This document shows, in pieces, positions 7,425 to 15,396 of a DNA stretch of 34,174 nucleotides (its first letter is position 1; every line of letters starts with the position of its first letter). The translations under genes and the position numbers were made by a program. The DNA lies in contig JAJCXS010000261.1 in the NCBI GenBank assembly GCA_029263335.1, positions 1 to 34,174 of the forward strand, given 5' to 3'. The notes under the pieces were generated by a model that was not told where the DNA came from, ran no database searches, and saw only the letters and a list, made by a program, of their open reading frames with translations. This DNA comes from Acidobacteriota bacterium (lineage in GTDB: Bacteria; Acidobacteriota; UBA890; WLXD01).

Positions 7425-8582
7425 CTACTGGTAGCGGAAGGTCCTGGCCGCCATCCAACCGAGCAGCAGTCCGCCGACCAGCAGTGCCGCGATGTGAGGG
7501 AGAACCGCCGTGGGTGCCTGGCCGAAACTCACTAGCCGATGCATGGCATCCATCACCCAACCGGTCGGCAGCGTGCGCGCCAGACTTTGCATCCAGTCGG
7601 GCGTGATCTCGATTGGCCACATGCAGCCTCCCAGACCGGCCAGCGTCATGGTCGCCAGCACACCGATTCCGCTTGCCTGAGCTTCGGTACGAGCAACGTT
7701 CGCCAACACGATGCAGAGCGACGCGACAAAGCCCGCCCAGAACAACAGCACCATCGCTACCATGGGCAGCCACGGTCCCCAATCCAGGCCGAACAGCAGT
7801 GCCCCGGCGACCATGCCCCAGGCGATCTGAATGGCGGACAGTCCCATGCGCGCCAACCATTTCCCGCCAACGACGGCGCGGCGGCTCACGGGGCTGGAGG
7901 CGAGTCGTCGCAGCACCCCGTCGCGCCGCTCGATCAACAAGGTCACCGAGCCACTCGTGAGCAAGACCAGCAGCGTGAACAGGACCAGATTGCCGGGTAC
8001 AGCCTGCTCAAACCCCGACGGCACACTCATGCGCTCGCCCGCTGGCGCCACTTCCAGCTGTAGTGCTCGCGGCATCGCCGCGAGTTCCTCGAACCGCACC
8101 GCAGCCGTGTCGCCGTTCGACTGCAGGACCGCCAGGTCGGCGAGAACACCATAGACCGCTCGTGTGACCTGCATCTCATCGAGTTGGACGGCCGGGCCGT
8201 CACCTCGCCGATCGAACCTCAACTCCTGCTGTTGTCCGTCGAGAACGGCCTCGGTAAAACTCGCATAACCGTCGGGCGGGGCGGGCAACGTCAGCCGGCG
8301 AGACCACTCTGAGGAGTCTTCTCCTGTTTCAAAACGGCGCACCGCGTAGTTCTCATCTTCAAGCCGACGCACGAGCTGTTCGACCAGGTGACCGGCATTC
8401 TCGGAACCGAGCAGCGCCAGGCCGACAGGCGCCGCGCCCGGGGCGGGCGCTCCCATGCCGCCGGTCACCGTACCGATGAAGTAGAAGAACACCAGCGGCA
8501 TGACGAAAGCCCAGACGATGGTCTCGCGCTGTCGCAGCATGTGGCGCAGGTCGAAACGGGCGATTCGCAGGGCGTCCTTCAC
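7425..8582 (-). CDS. ABC-2 type exporter permease (second subunit)
   Basis: The 385-aa protein has an N-terminal anchor helix (ETIVWAFVMPLVFFYFIG), a ~170-residue extracytoplasmic domain, and five or more C-terminal helices beginning NLVLFTLLVLLTSGSVTLL. It contains the ABC-2 cytoplasmic loop signature IERRDGVLRRLASSPVSR and, near the end, LPTGWVMDAMHRLV. It would pair with the permease encoded just upstream and the ATPase further upstream, forming a YhhJ/YbhS-type efflux unit of unknown substrate. Start GTG 8582 lies 1 nt after the TGA of the preceding gene, implying translational coupling. A longer frame beginning at 8651 overlaps the upstream gene by 68 nt and has no family character. Confidence 0.82.
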   Translation of the reverse strand: MKDALRIARFDLRHMLRQRETIVWAFVMPLVFFYFIGTVTGGMGAPAPGAAPVGLALLGSENAGHLVEQLVRRLEDENYAVRRFETGEDSSEWSRRLTLPAPPDGYASFTEAVLDGQQQELRFDRRGDGPAVQLDEMQVTRAVYGVLADLAVLQSNGDTAAVRFEELAAMPRALQLEVAPAGERMSVPSGFEQAVPGNLVLFTLLVLLTSGSVTLLIERRDGVLRRLASSPVSRRAVVGGKWLARMGLSAIQIAWGMVAGALLFGLDWGPWLPMVAMVLLFWAGFVASLCIVLANVARTEAQASGIGVLATMTLAGLGGCMWPIEITPDWMQSLARTLPTGWVMDAMHRLVSFGQAPTAVLPHIAALLVGGLLLGWMAARTFRYQ

Positions 8583-8583
8583 C

Positions 8584-9822
8584 TCACTGCACCGCGAAGG
8601 TTCGCAGGCGCCACCAGACAAGGGACACCAGCGCCGCCGCGCCGACCGCAAGCGCGGCCGCCGATCGACCCAGCTCGCCCCACTGGTAGTCGAAAGCCAT
8701 CACCATCTTGAGCTGCTCTACCGTGAGTCCGTTCGGCGTCCAGCCGCCGATCATTGCCATCCAGCCGGGCATGGCTTCACTGGGAAAAAACGACCCGCCG
8801 ATCATGAGCAACGGGAACATCACCACGCTCACCAAAAGACCGCCCCCGCGTTGGCTCGTTGCCAGCAACTGCAACAACATGAACATGCACAGCATCGAGA
8901 GTCCGCCGAGGGTGCTCCAGGCGACCGCGAGCGGCAGGCGCGACAGCTCAACATCGATCAGCACCACGGCCAGGAGCATGCCGACGAGCGAGGCGCCCGC
9001 CATCAACACCGCGGCCGTCAAGACCTTGCCGCCAAGAAACACGGCCAGCGGGGCTGGGGACACTGCGACGCGACGCAGCGTCCCTTGTTTGCGCTCGTTC
9101 CAGAGATCCTCGCTCAGCCCCTGGGCAACGAAGATCAACGACATGAACATCATGCCGGGAAAGAACAAGAGAGCAAAATTGAAGGCCTCGGTCTCGGGTC
9201 GGTCGACCACGGTTTCGAGCAGGATCACCGGCGGGAACAGCGTGCCCTCGAGACCACTCATGGCTCGATTGATCTGCGTCGCGATGTCCGCAACAGCGGC
9301 ATCGCCCGGCATGGACTCTCCCTGCGGCAGCTCTTCGGTCATCATGCGCAGCTGTTCACCAAAAAGCCGTTGAAGGTAGAAGGTCCCCTCCACCAACACC
9401 TCGAGCACCTGCTCCACGATGCCGGGCAGGATCCTCTGAGCCGGGTTGGTGACGAGCCTCAGCACGGCAGGCTCCTCGCTCAACACCGCGGTTGCCAGGT
9501 CTGCTGGAATCACCAGCATCGCCGACGCATCACCGTTGTCCATGCGGATCTCGCCGCTCGCGAGATCGACCTCCTCGACGTCGAACATCTCGGCGAGTTG
9601 CCCCTGGCTGAAAGCACCCATCAGCAACTGGGCCGCGAGGGTCTCATCCTGGTCCACGACCAGCAGCTTGGCCTTCAACGTGCCACTTCCACCGCCGCCG
9701 CCAGTGGCGAGCCCCACCAGGGTACCGATGATCAGAGGGATGCCCACCCACAACGCCAGCGCCATCGGGTCGGCGAGCCGCCATTTGAGGTCCTTGACCA
9801 CTGAGGCAATCAGGAAGCGCAC
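8584..9822 (-). CDS. ABC-2 type exporter permease (first subunit)
   Basis: The 412-aa protein has an N-terminal helix (ALALWVGIPLIIGTLVGLA), a large extracytoplasmic domain (about 50-230), then a C-terminal bundle starting FALLFFPGMMFMSLIFVAQGL. The loop signature LWNERKQGTLRRVAVSPAPL and the late motif WTPNGLTVEQLK are typical of ABC-2 membrane proteins. Start GTG 9822 is 1 nt after the stop of the ATPase gene, with GAGGGAG just upstream. With its neighbours it makes a complete exporter: one ATPase and two different permeases. The substrate cannot be read from the sequence; relatives move drugs, lipids or polymers. Confidence 0.84.
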   Translation of the reverse strand: MRFLIASVVKDLKWRLADPMALALWVGIPLIIGTLVGLATGGGGGSGTLKAKLLVVDQDETLAAQLLMGAFSQGQLAEMFDVEEVDLASGEIRMDNGDASAMLVIPADLATAVLSEEPAVLRLVTNPAQRILPGIVEQVLEVLVEGTFYLQRLFGEQLRMMTEELPQGESMPGDAAVADIATQINRAMSGLEGTLFPPVILLETVVDRPETEAFNFALLFFPGMMFMSLIFVAQGLSEDLWNERKQGTLRRVAVSPAPLAVFLGGKVLTAAVLMAGASLVGMLLAVVLIDVELSRLPLAVAWSTLGGLSMLCMFMLLQLLATSQRGGGLLVSVVMFPLLMIGGSFFPSEAMPGWMAMIGGWTPNGLTVEQLKMVMAFDYQWGELGRSAAALAVGAAALVSLVWWRLRTFAVQ

Positions 9823-9823
9823 G

Positions 9824-10753
9824 TCACTCCCTCAATTCACGGCCGGTGAGCTTCATGAACAGCGTCTCGAGACTTGGCTCGGTAAACGTCGTCTCCCGCA
9901 GGTGACCACCGGCGGCAGCGAGAGCCTGCAGGACCGCGGGCAGCTGCAACGCCGCCCCCTTCACAGCGAGCATCACGCTGTCTTGGTCGGCCGTGAGCAC
10001 TTCGCTGTCGGGCAACTCGGCCAGGGCCGGGCGAATCCGCTCCGGGTCGAAGTGCCCGACGACGCGCACCAGGTCGCGTTCTCCAACCATCGCGCGCAGC
10101 TCCGCCAACGTTCCCATGGCGATCAGCTTGCCGTGATCGATAATCGCCAAGCTGTCACAGAGCTCCTGCGCCTCCTCCATGTAGTGCGTGGTGTACAGAA
10201 CGCTGGTGCCCTTGGCGGCCTGCGCGCGAACCAGGTCGAGCAGTCGCGCGCGACTCTGCGGATCAACGCCAGCGGTCGGTTCGTCCAGCAAGAGCACCTT
10301 GGGCTCGTGGACCACGCCGCAGGCGAAGTTGAGGCGGCGTTTCATGCCGCCGCTGTATGCCTTGGGAGGGTCGCTGGCGCGGTCGAGCAGACCGACGTAT
10401 TCGAGCACCGAATCGACTCGATCGCGTAGCCCCGTGCCCGACAAGCCATAGGCCGCAGCCCAGTAGGTGAGGTTGTCGCGCGCCGAAAGGTCCTCGTACA
10501 GCGCCAGCTCCTGCGGCACCACGCCAAGTTGCTGCTTGGCCGCACGCGGCTCGTGCACGATGTCGTGGCCCATGATCCGCACGCGGCCGTCGGTGGGCGT
10601 CAACAGACCCGACATGCACGAGATCGTCGTCGACTTGCCCGCTCCGTTGGGCCCGAGCAATCCGAAGATCTTGCCCTCGCCGGCACTGAAACCAACGCCG
10701 TCGACGGCAACCAGATCACCGTACTGCTTGCGTAATCCGTCAACCTCGATCAC
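9824..10753 (-). CDS. ABC transporter ATP-binding protein (DrrA/CcmA-like)
   Basis: The 309-aa ATPase has all nucleotide-binding motifs: Walker A GPNGAGKST (34-42), Q-loop around Q81, signature YSGGMKRR (133-140, the SGGM variant typical of drug exporters), Walker B VLLLDE (153-158), D-loop GVDP, and H190 in TTHYMEEAQ. A ~75-residue C-terminal extension, typical of the DrrA branch, follows. It energises the two ABC-2 permeases encoded downstream at 1-nt spacings. Start GTG 10753 has a perfect AGGAGG (10758-10763) 4 nt upstream. An 18-bp tandem repeat lies directly upstream in the leader. Confidence 0.9.
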   Translation of the reverse strand: MIEVDGLRKQYGDLVAVDGVGFSAGEGKIFGLLGPNGAGKSTTISCMSGLLTPTDGRVRIMGHDIVHEPRAAKQQLGVVPQELALYEDLSARDNLTYWAAAYGLSGTGLRDRVDSVLEYVGLLDRASDPPKAYSGGMKRRLNFACGVVHEPKVLLLDEPTAGVDPQSRARLLDLVRAQAAKGTSVLYTTHYMEEAQELCDSLAIIDHGKLIAMGTLAELRAMVGERDLVRVVGHFDPERIRPALAELPDSEVLTADQDSVMLAVKGAALQLPAVLQALAAAGGHLRETTFTEPSLETLFMKLTGRELRE

Positions 10754-10762
10754 GGCGCCTCC

Positions 10763-10798
10763 TGCATGGTGCGCGGCAGTTGCATGATGCGCGGCAGT
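10763..10798. repeat. 18-bp tandem duplication in the leader of the ABC exporter operon
   Basis: TGCATGGTGCGCGGCAGT (10763-10780) is followed directly by the same 18 bp with one change (10781-10798). It abuts the Shine-Dalgarno of the ATPase gene. On the minus strand each copy holds an ATG, and one opens an 11-codon reading frame that ends in the GTGA overlapping the ATPase start. Confidence 0.7.
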
Positions 10799-10870
10799 CT
10801 AGGCTGGCCGGCTCTGGGCCGCCATGGGGGGCCGGCCGAGCGGTTGAGTCGGCCTCCGAGTGGCGCCAGG

Positions 10871-10891
10871 CGACCGCCCACCGGGCGGTCG
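10871..10891 (-). terminator. hairpin after the NatAB-like operon
   Basis: CGACCGCCC (10871-10879) and GGGCGGTCG (10883-10891) are a perfect 9-bp inverted repeat with a 3-nt loop, starting 1 nt after the stop codon of the NatB-like permease on the minus strand. The strong GC stem suggests a transcript end, although no U-run follows. Confidence 0.55.
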
Positions 10892-12223
10892 CTACTTGGC
10901 GAGGCGCGCCTGCCTCCAGATCTCCCGCAGTTTGGGACGGCTACCCATCGCCAGCAGACCGATCCGGAACAATCGCGCACCGAACCTGAGCGCCAACCAT
11001 GTGGAGAGCGTCAGGGCGGCCAGCGACAGGGACAGATCCCACCACGCCATGCCCTCCGGGTCGAGCGCAACGCGCCCGAGAACCGCAAGCGGCGCGGTAA
11101 ACGGCACCAGACTGAGCACTCGAGCGACGGTACCGTGCGGCGCGTTCATGATCACTGGCAGGAACATCATCGGCACCGCCGCCAGGATCGTCCAGAAGCC
11201 GGCGAGCTTCTGCACCTCGAGCTGTGAACTTCCGAATGAGGCACACCCGAGCATGATGGCGCCGTAGAAGAAATAGGCGGCAAGGAAGAACACGGCACCA
11301 ACCACCAATGCCTTCACCGGCAAGGCCACGCCGGCCGCCATCGCAACACCCGCCGCGAGCACGGCGGCCGCTATCACCATCGAGAACCACACCAAGACCT
11401 GCAGCAAGCCCGCAGCGCCGAGCCCGACGAGCTTGCCAGCGAGGATTTCCTCGGGAGCTGTGGCTGACAGAAGAACCTCGACGACACGGTTCTCCTTCTC
11501 GGTGGCGGTCCCCTGCACCAGGTATCCGGTGGTGGTCAGCAGCGAGATGAGGAAGACCAGAATGAACGCACCCGGCACGCCGAACCTCAGGATTCGGGCC
11601 GCCACATCGTCCGGGCTGACGACGCCTGCGGCGTCGACCACCCACTCACGCGTCGTGCTCACAGGGTCGCGGATCCGATCGCGAACCTCCGCCGGCACCT
11701 GCTGTAGGAACTGTTCCTGCAGCATCTTCGCCATGTTCTCGCGCGCGGTACGACGGGGCAGGCTGAACCCATCGATCGAATACACATCGATGGCACCCGC
11801 CGCCACGAAGTCGTCGGGGACCACCGCGAACGCCACGACCTCCTCCGATAGCAGCGCCGCTTTGGCTTCGTCGAGGTCATCAAATCCTCGGAAGACCGTG
11901 TCGGTAAAGTAGGCAACCGGCCCAAACGCTTCGACTCCCACCCCACTGCTCTCGATCGCCCCGCGAACCTCCGCGGGCAAGTCCAGCAGCGTGCCCTGCT
12001 GGTCTTGTCTCAGGTCCACGACGCCAGCCCGGTCGACGACGCCAAATACCTTCGCGCCGCCCTCGATCTGCGACTTGAGCGATTCCCCCAGCCAACCGGC
12101 GAACAGACCGTACAGCAGTAGCATCGCGGGCAGCCCAAGAGTAGAAAAGACATAACCCTTCGTGCGCACGATAGAGAGGAACTCGAATTCGGCCACGGTG
12201 AAGATCTGCCGGCGCCGGATCAT
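10892..12223 (-). CDS. NatB-like ABC-2 exporter permease
   Basis: The 443-aa membrane protein has an N-terminal helix (GYVFSTLGLPAMLLLYGLFAGWL), a ~190-residue external domain and a C-terminal bundle of about five helices. Its loop TATEKENRVVEVLLSATAPEEILAGKLVGLG is the hallmark of the NatB/YhaP group of sodium or drug exporters. Start ATG 12223 overlaps the stop of the ATPase gene in a 4-bp ATGA, so translation is coupled. Bacillus NatAB exports Na+; other relatives have different or unknown substrates, so only the family is claimed. A strong hairpin follows the stop codon. Confidence 0.86.
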   Translation of the reverse strand: MIRRRQIFTVAEFEFLSIVRTKGYVFSTLGLPAMLLLYGLFAGWLGESLKSQIEGGAKVFGVVDRAGVVDLRQDQQGTLLDLPAEVRGAIESSGVGVEAFGPVAYFTDTVFRGFDDLDEAKAALLSEEVVAFAVVPDDFVAAGAIDVYSIDGFSLPRRTARENMAKMLQEQFLQQVPAEVRDRIRDPVSTTREWVVDAAGVVSPDDVAARILRFGVPGAFILVFLISLLTTTGYLVQGTATEKENRVVEVLLSATAPEEILAGKLVGLGAAGLLQVLVWFSMVIAAAVLAAGVAMAAGVALPVKALVVGAVFFLAAYFFYGAIMLGCASFGSSQLEVQKLAGFWTILAAVPMMFLPVIMNAPHGTVARVLSLVPFTAPLAVLGRVALDPEGMAWWDLSLSLAALTLSTWLALRFGARLFRIGLLAMGSRPKLREIWRQARLAK

Positions 12224-13158
12224 GACAGCGACTCCCTGCCCTGACTCTGGTCCCGCTGCCGCTCCTGGACAACACGCACGAACACCTCCTGCATCGAGGC
12301 GAGGAGCGGCTCCACATGGCTGACCTCGGCGCCCGCCCGAACCAGCGCCGACACCAGTCCGGCAACTGTCGTCTCCGGAGTGGTGCGAAGGCGCCAGACT
12401 CCTTCCCCCTCGAGCACGCTGTCGGTGACCTCGGGCACGGGAGGCAGGTCGTTGCCCAGCGCCACACGCACCTCGGCGCCGGAGTGCTCTGCTCTCACTG
12501 CATCGGTGTCGCCGTACAGCATCAGGCGTCCGTCATGAATCAGGGCAACTCGATCGCAAAGCTCCTCGACGGCGTTCATGCGATGGGTCGAGAGAATCGT
12601 CGTCAGGCCAGCATCCCTACGCTCCTCGATCAGATCCTGAACCAAGCGAACGTTGAGGGGGTCAAGACCCGTGAACGGCTCGTCAAGAACACACAGCTCC
12701 GGGTCGAAAAGTAACGTTCCGGCCACTTGCACCTTCTGGCCCATGCCTTTACTCAGGCGATCGACCTTCCATCCAGCGACCTCGGGTAAGCCGACGCGAT
12801 CGAGCCAGTGCAGCGCGCGGACGCGCGCATCGGCCCGCGACAGGCCATGAAGACGTCCGAAGTAGATCAGCACCTCGACAATCTTCTGCTTCTTGTACAG
12901 GCCTCGCTCTTCGGGCAGATAACCGATCTGGTCGAGGTGCTCGCGGGTAAGCGCCTCGCCAAACAGGCGCACGGAACCACGGTCGGCACGAATGATGTCG
13001 AGCAGAATGCGGATCAGGGTCGTCTTGCCTGCGCCGTTGGGCCCGAGCAGGCCGAAGACCTCGCCGACACGAATCTCGAGCGACACGCCCTGCAACGCAT
13101 GGGTCTCGCCGTACGACTTGTGTATGTCGTCGAATGCCACTGCGGCACGGTCCGGCAT
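12220..13158 (-). CDS. NatA-like ABC transporter ATP-binding protein
   Basis: The 312-aa ATPase has Walker A GPNGAGKTT (39-47), the group-specific LPEERGLY (81-88) where the Q-loop lies, signature LSKGM (135-139), Walker B CVLDE (156-160), GLDP, and the switch His in STHRM. LPEERGLY and LSKGM are characteristic of the NatA/YhaQ branch. A C-terminal ~90-residue domain follows. ATG 13158 was preferred because GGGAGG lies 7 nt upstream; the GTG one codon earlier is too close. The gene forms a two-gene exporter with the NatB-like permease and starts 51 bp after the selenoprotein gene, with a hairpin at that junction. Confidence 0.88.
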   Translation of the reverse strand: MPDRAAVAFDDIHKSYGETHALQGVSLEIRVGEVFGLLGPNGAGKTTLIRILLDIIRADRGSVRLFGEALTREHLDQIGYLPEERGLYKKQKIVEVLIYFGRLHGLSRADARVRALHWLDRVGLPEVAGWKVDRLSKGMGQKVQVAGTLLFDPELCVLDEPFTGLDPLNVRLVQDLIEERRDAGLTTILSTHRMNAVEELCDRVALIHDGRLMLYGDTDAVRAEHSGAEVRVALGNDLPPVPEVTDSVLEGEGVWRLRTTPETTVAGLVSALVRAGAEVSHVEPLLASMQEVFVRVVQERQRDQSQGRESLS

Positions 13159-13201
13159 CACTTGCCTCCCTGAGCTCGCTCTCTTTGTCAGCAGTTACCG
13201 A

Positions 13202-13216
13202 CCCCTGTTTCAGGGG
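13202..13216 (-). terminator. small hairpin overlapping the selenoprotein stop codon
   Basis: CCCCTG (13202-13207) and CAGGGG (13211-13216) are a perfect 6-bp inverted repeat with a 3-nt loop; the final TGA of the selenoprotein frame (13210-13212) lies inside it. No U-run follows. It may weakly separate the selenoprotein gene from the NatAB-like genes. Confidence 0.35.
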
Positions 13217-13959
13217 CTGGCCGGGTCGAAGTCTACTAGGAGTGGTCCCGCGATCGTTGGAAGCTCGAAGAGGCGCAAGGCTGCTTCCAAGACCGCGTGC
13301 TGGCGGGCACTCTCGCCGGGGGCATCGAGGGGATAACCGTGGCGAAACGGTACGAAGAGGGCACGCGGCGGCTGGACACGCTGAGCGACACTCCGCAACA
13401 GCTGGATCGACACCGTGGCGATGCCATTACGCTCGAGCTCGGCGGCTACCAGACTCACGGTCTGATTACAGAGCGGTCAGACCGGCACCAGCAACGCGAT
13501 GTCGGTGCCGGCGTCCTTCAGGAGCCTCGCCGCCTCGGGCGCCGTGTCCCGAACGAGTCGTCCCGGCGCAGGAATCGACCCCATGAACGAGATGTGAGTG
13601 TGTGTCAGTGAACCCACGCGGCCCGACTCCGCCAGTTCTCGTACGCGATCCAGCGGGAAGGCCAGATTCGGATCGTGAAGCAGGCCCGCGTGGTCGAACG
13701 AATCGCTTCGGTGAAAATCGCGAAGCTCCGATACGTCGGTGTCGTTCGGAATCTCCCGGAAACTAAAGTCCCCTCCGCGCAACGACTCGTCGAAGGGTGT
13801 CTGCCCGTTACGAACGAATCCCGCACTGGAAACCAGCGCCAGGCGGCATTCCGCCAACGGCTTGCTCAGGGACGTCCACGGCACCGGATCGATCTGCCGC
13901 CAGCGATACATGCGCAGCAACGCACGGGTCCCGAGCGAGAACTCGCTGAACTCACCCAC
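13210..13959 (-). CDS. selenoprotein of the GrdB/PrdB-related family (glycine/sarcosine/betaine/D-proline reductase selenoprotein B-like), internal UGA = Sec161
   Basis: Two frame-matched segments (13480-13959 and 13210-13476) are joined by a single in-frame TGA at 13477-13479. Read through, they give 249 aa. The first part ([72 protein letters not shown]) and the second part ([18 protein letters not shown]) both look like one conserved family. The TGA falls in LLVPV-U-PLCNQT, where relatives carry a redox Cys, giving a UxxC motif (U161, C164). A SECIS-like hairpin follows at the right distance. The start is GTG 13959 with GGAGGTGA about 6 nt upstream. Clostridial relatives reduce glycine or proline derivatives; stand-alone aerobic homologues have no assigned substrate. 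A nonsense mutation is the alternative, but intact flanking conservation and the hairpin argue against it. No sel genes lie in this window. Confidence 0.85.
13448..13466 (-). promoter_or_regulatory. bacterial SECIS-like stem-loop downstream of the UGA codon
   Basis: Ten nucleotides after the UGA, the transcript can fold AUCAGAC (13466-13460) with GUCUGGU (13454-13448): seven pairs including one G-U wobble. They close a 5-nt loop CGUGA (13459-13455). The apical loop starts 17 nt after the UGA and has G in its second position followed by U. This agrees with the bacterial SECIS consensus recognised by SelB (loop ~16-37 nt from the UGA, G among the first two loop bases). SelB binding is inferred. 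Confidence 0.7.
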
Positions 13960-14032
13960 TACTCACCTCCAGCGGCGGCGGACGTTGGGTCCCTGCCCCT
14001 GGGGGGAACTCGCGGAACGCCTCAGGCCACCC

Positions 14033-14185
14033 TCAGTCGGGCTTGCGCTCCCCGGGCTGTCGCGGCTGCGGTTCCTGCGGCCTCTTGGGTGCCACGCCGG
14101 TCTTGCGTTGCAGCTTGGCCTCCTTCTTCTTCTTCTTGGCCATCTCGCGCTTGCGCTTGTCGAACGAATAGTTGGGTCGTGCCAT
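14033..14185 (-). CDS. small highly basic conserved protein (MARPNYSF type)
   Basis: The 50-aa product begins MARPNYSFDKRKREMAKKKK, continues with a Lys/Arg-rich helix, and ends in a Pro/Gln/Arg-rich tail (RPQEPQPRQPGERKPD). Short proteins with the same start followed by a poly-lysine helix occur in many Proteobacteria as uncharacterised proteins; I recognise the pattern but know no function. The charge suggests RNA or DNA binding, which is inference. ATG 14185 has AGGAG 12 nt upstream. It stands alone between the TolB-like gene (133-bp gap) and the selenoprotein gene (73-bp gap), all on the minus strand. Confidence 0.68.
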   Translation of the reverse strand: MARPNYSFDKRKREMAKKKKKEAKLQRKTGVAPKRPQEPQPRQPGERKPD

Positions 14186-14318
14186 GCGGCGTTTCTTCTC
14201 CTGAGCGGGTTACTGATTCCTACAGAGTAGGGACTTTCGCCTCCCGCTGCTTCCCGCGGCCGGGCCGAAGACGCACAACCCTGTTGCGAGAGACTCCCTA
14301 GAGGATCACCCTACGCGC

Positions 14319-15245
14319 CTAGAACGCCGCCGTGAGCGCGATCGGTGGGCCGCCTCGAGGGTCGATGAGGAATAGGCCCAGTGCACCATCGCGCCGACCG
14401 GTGAACAGGATCTCACTGCTGTCGATGGTCCAGCTGGGCAGCCCGTTGAATGAGTGCTCGCGCGTCAGCTGGCGGGAAACACCACTGGCCAACTCGTACA
14501 CCCACAATTGAACGACTTCGTCGTCGACCACCTGATAGGCAAGCATCGAACCATCCGGTGACATCGACGGAGCCGCGGCCCACATGGACGCAAAGAGCCG
14601 GTCGCCAGTTCCGTCCGGTCGCACCGCACGAACGGCCCATGCCTCATCCGCGTCCTGTGCTTCGTACAGAATCCAGGCTCCATCCGTCGACCATGTGGCC
14701 CAGTCGTCGTGGCGCTCGTTGTGGGTGAGTTGGACGGGCCTGGAACCGTCGGCACCCATCACGAAGATCTCGCGATCACCGTCGCGGTCGGAGTGGAAGG
14801 CGATGCTGGCACCGTCGGGCGACCAGGCCGGGCGACCGTCCTCGGCGTCATTGTCCGTGAGCTGCCGAACATTCGCCCCGTCGTGATCCATCACATATAT
14901 CTCGCCATCGGCCGGCTCACCGCCATCCGAAGTGCGCTGTGACGCGAAGGCAATCTGTTGGCCGCCTGGGCTGAATACCGGTGTCGTATCGCGGCCGGGA
15001 GCGAAGGTGAGCCGGCGAAGAGCAGTGCCATCAGCGTTCATCCGGTAGATCTCCGCATCGCCGTCCGGCCGGGACTCGAAAACGATGGCGCTGCCATCGT
15101 CGGAGTAGCTGCCGTAGAGTGCGCCGCCGGGCAGCTCCATCGTAGGCCGCGGACGGTCGAGCGTTGCGCCCTGCTGCGCGCGGATGGGAGTCCGTCCCGG
15201 CAGGACGGCAAGAAAGGTCACGATGAGGAGGTTCAAATACTTCAT
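14319..15245 (-). CDS. exported TolB-like beta-propeller (PD40 repeats)
   Basis: The 308-aa protein has a signal peptide (MKYLNLLIVTFLAVLPGRTPIRAQ). Repeated PD40 blades follow, of the type FSPGGQQIAFASQR...GEIYVMDHDGANVRQLT, WSPDGASIAFHSDRDGDREIFVMGADGSRPVQLT and MSPDGSMLAYQ; about six can be counted. The fold matches the TolB C-terminal propeller, but the TolB N-terminal domain and the tol/pal neighbours are absent, so it is not TolB itself. Such proteins are periplasmic or surface binding propellers. The start ATG 15245 is the only one giving the signal peptide; its ribosome site is weak. It is divergent from rapA with a 151-bp intergenic region. Confidence 0.8.
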   Translation of the reverse strand: MKYLNLLIVTFLAVLPGRTPIRAQQGATLDRPRPTMELPGGALYGSYSDDGSAIVFESRPDGDAEIYRMNADGTALRRLTFAPGRDTTPVFSPGGQQIAFASQRTSDGGEPADGEIYVMDHDGANVRQLTDNDAEDGRPAWSPDGASIAFHSDRDGDREIFVMGADGSRPVQLTHNERHDDWATWSTDGAWILYEAQDADEAWAVRAVRPDGTGDRLFASMWAAAPSMSPDGSMLAYQVVDDEVVQLWVYELASGVSRQLTREHSFNGLPSWTIDSSEILFTGRRDGALGLFLIDPRGGPPIALTAAF

Positions 15246-15396
15246 GGGTTCAACCTACGACGTTTCCCCTTGCCTCGCAAGGGAACTGCGCGCGCGGCCG
15301 ACGAAGCGTCTCCACTGCCGCCCGACAGGCCAGCGAGAACGTCTCCGCCTCCTGGCGCGCAGCGGGCGAGACGATAGCGAGTAGCATCCGGGAATC

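Noticed and set aside
8500-9804. 434-codon plus-strand frame opposite the ABC-2 permease
   Set aside because: It is antisense to a well-supported permease; its His/Gln/Arg-rich low-complexity composition is what a GC-rich shadow frame gives.
9446-10429. 327-codon plus-strand frame opposite the ABC ATPase and permease
   Set aside because: Shadow of two strongly supported genes; no family character.
10750-10980. 76-codon minus-strand frame ending at the ATPase start
   Set aside because: It runs backward through the NatB-like gene end and its hairpin; at most the last few codons could be a leader peptide, which is listed as a finding.
13477-13959. complete 160-aa protein ending at the TGA
   Set aside because: Family-like sequence continues in frame past the TGA with the next motif Cys and a SECIS-like hairpin, so the TGA is better read as Sec.
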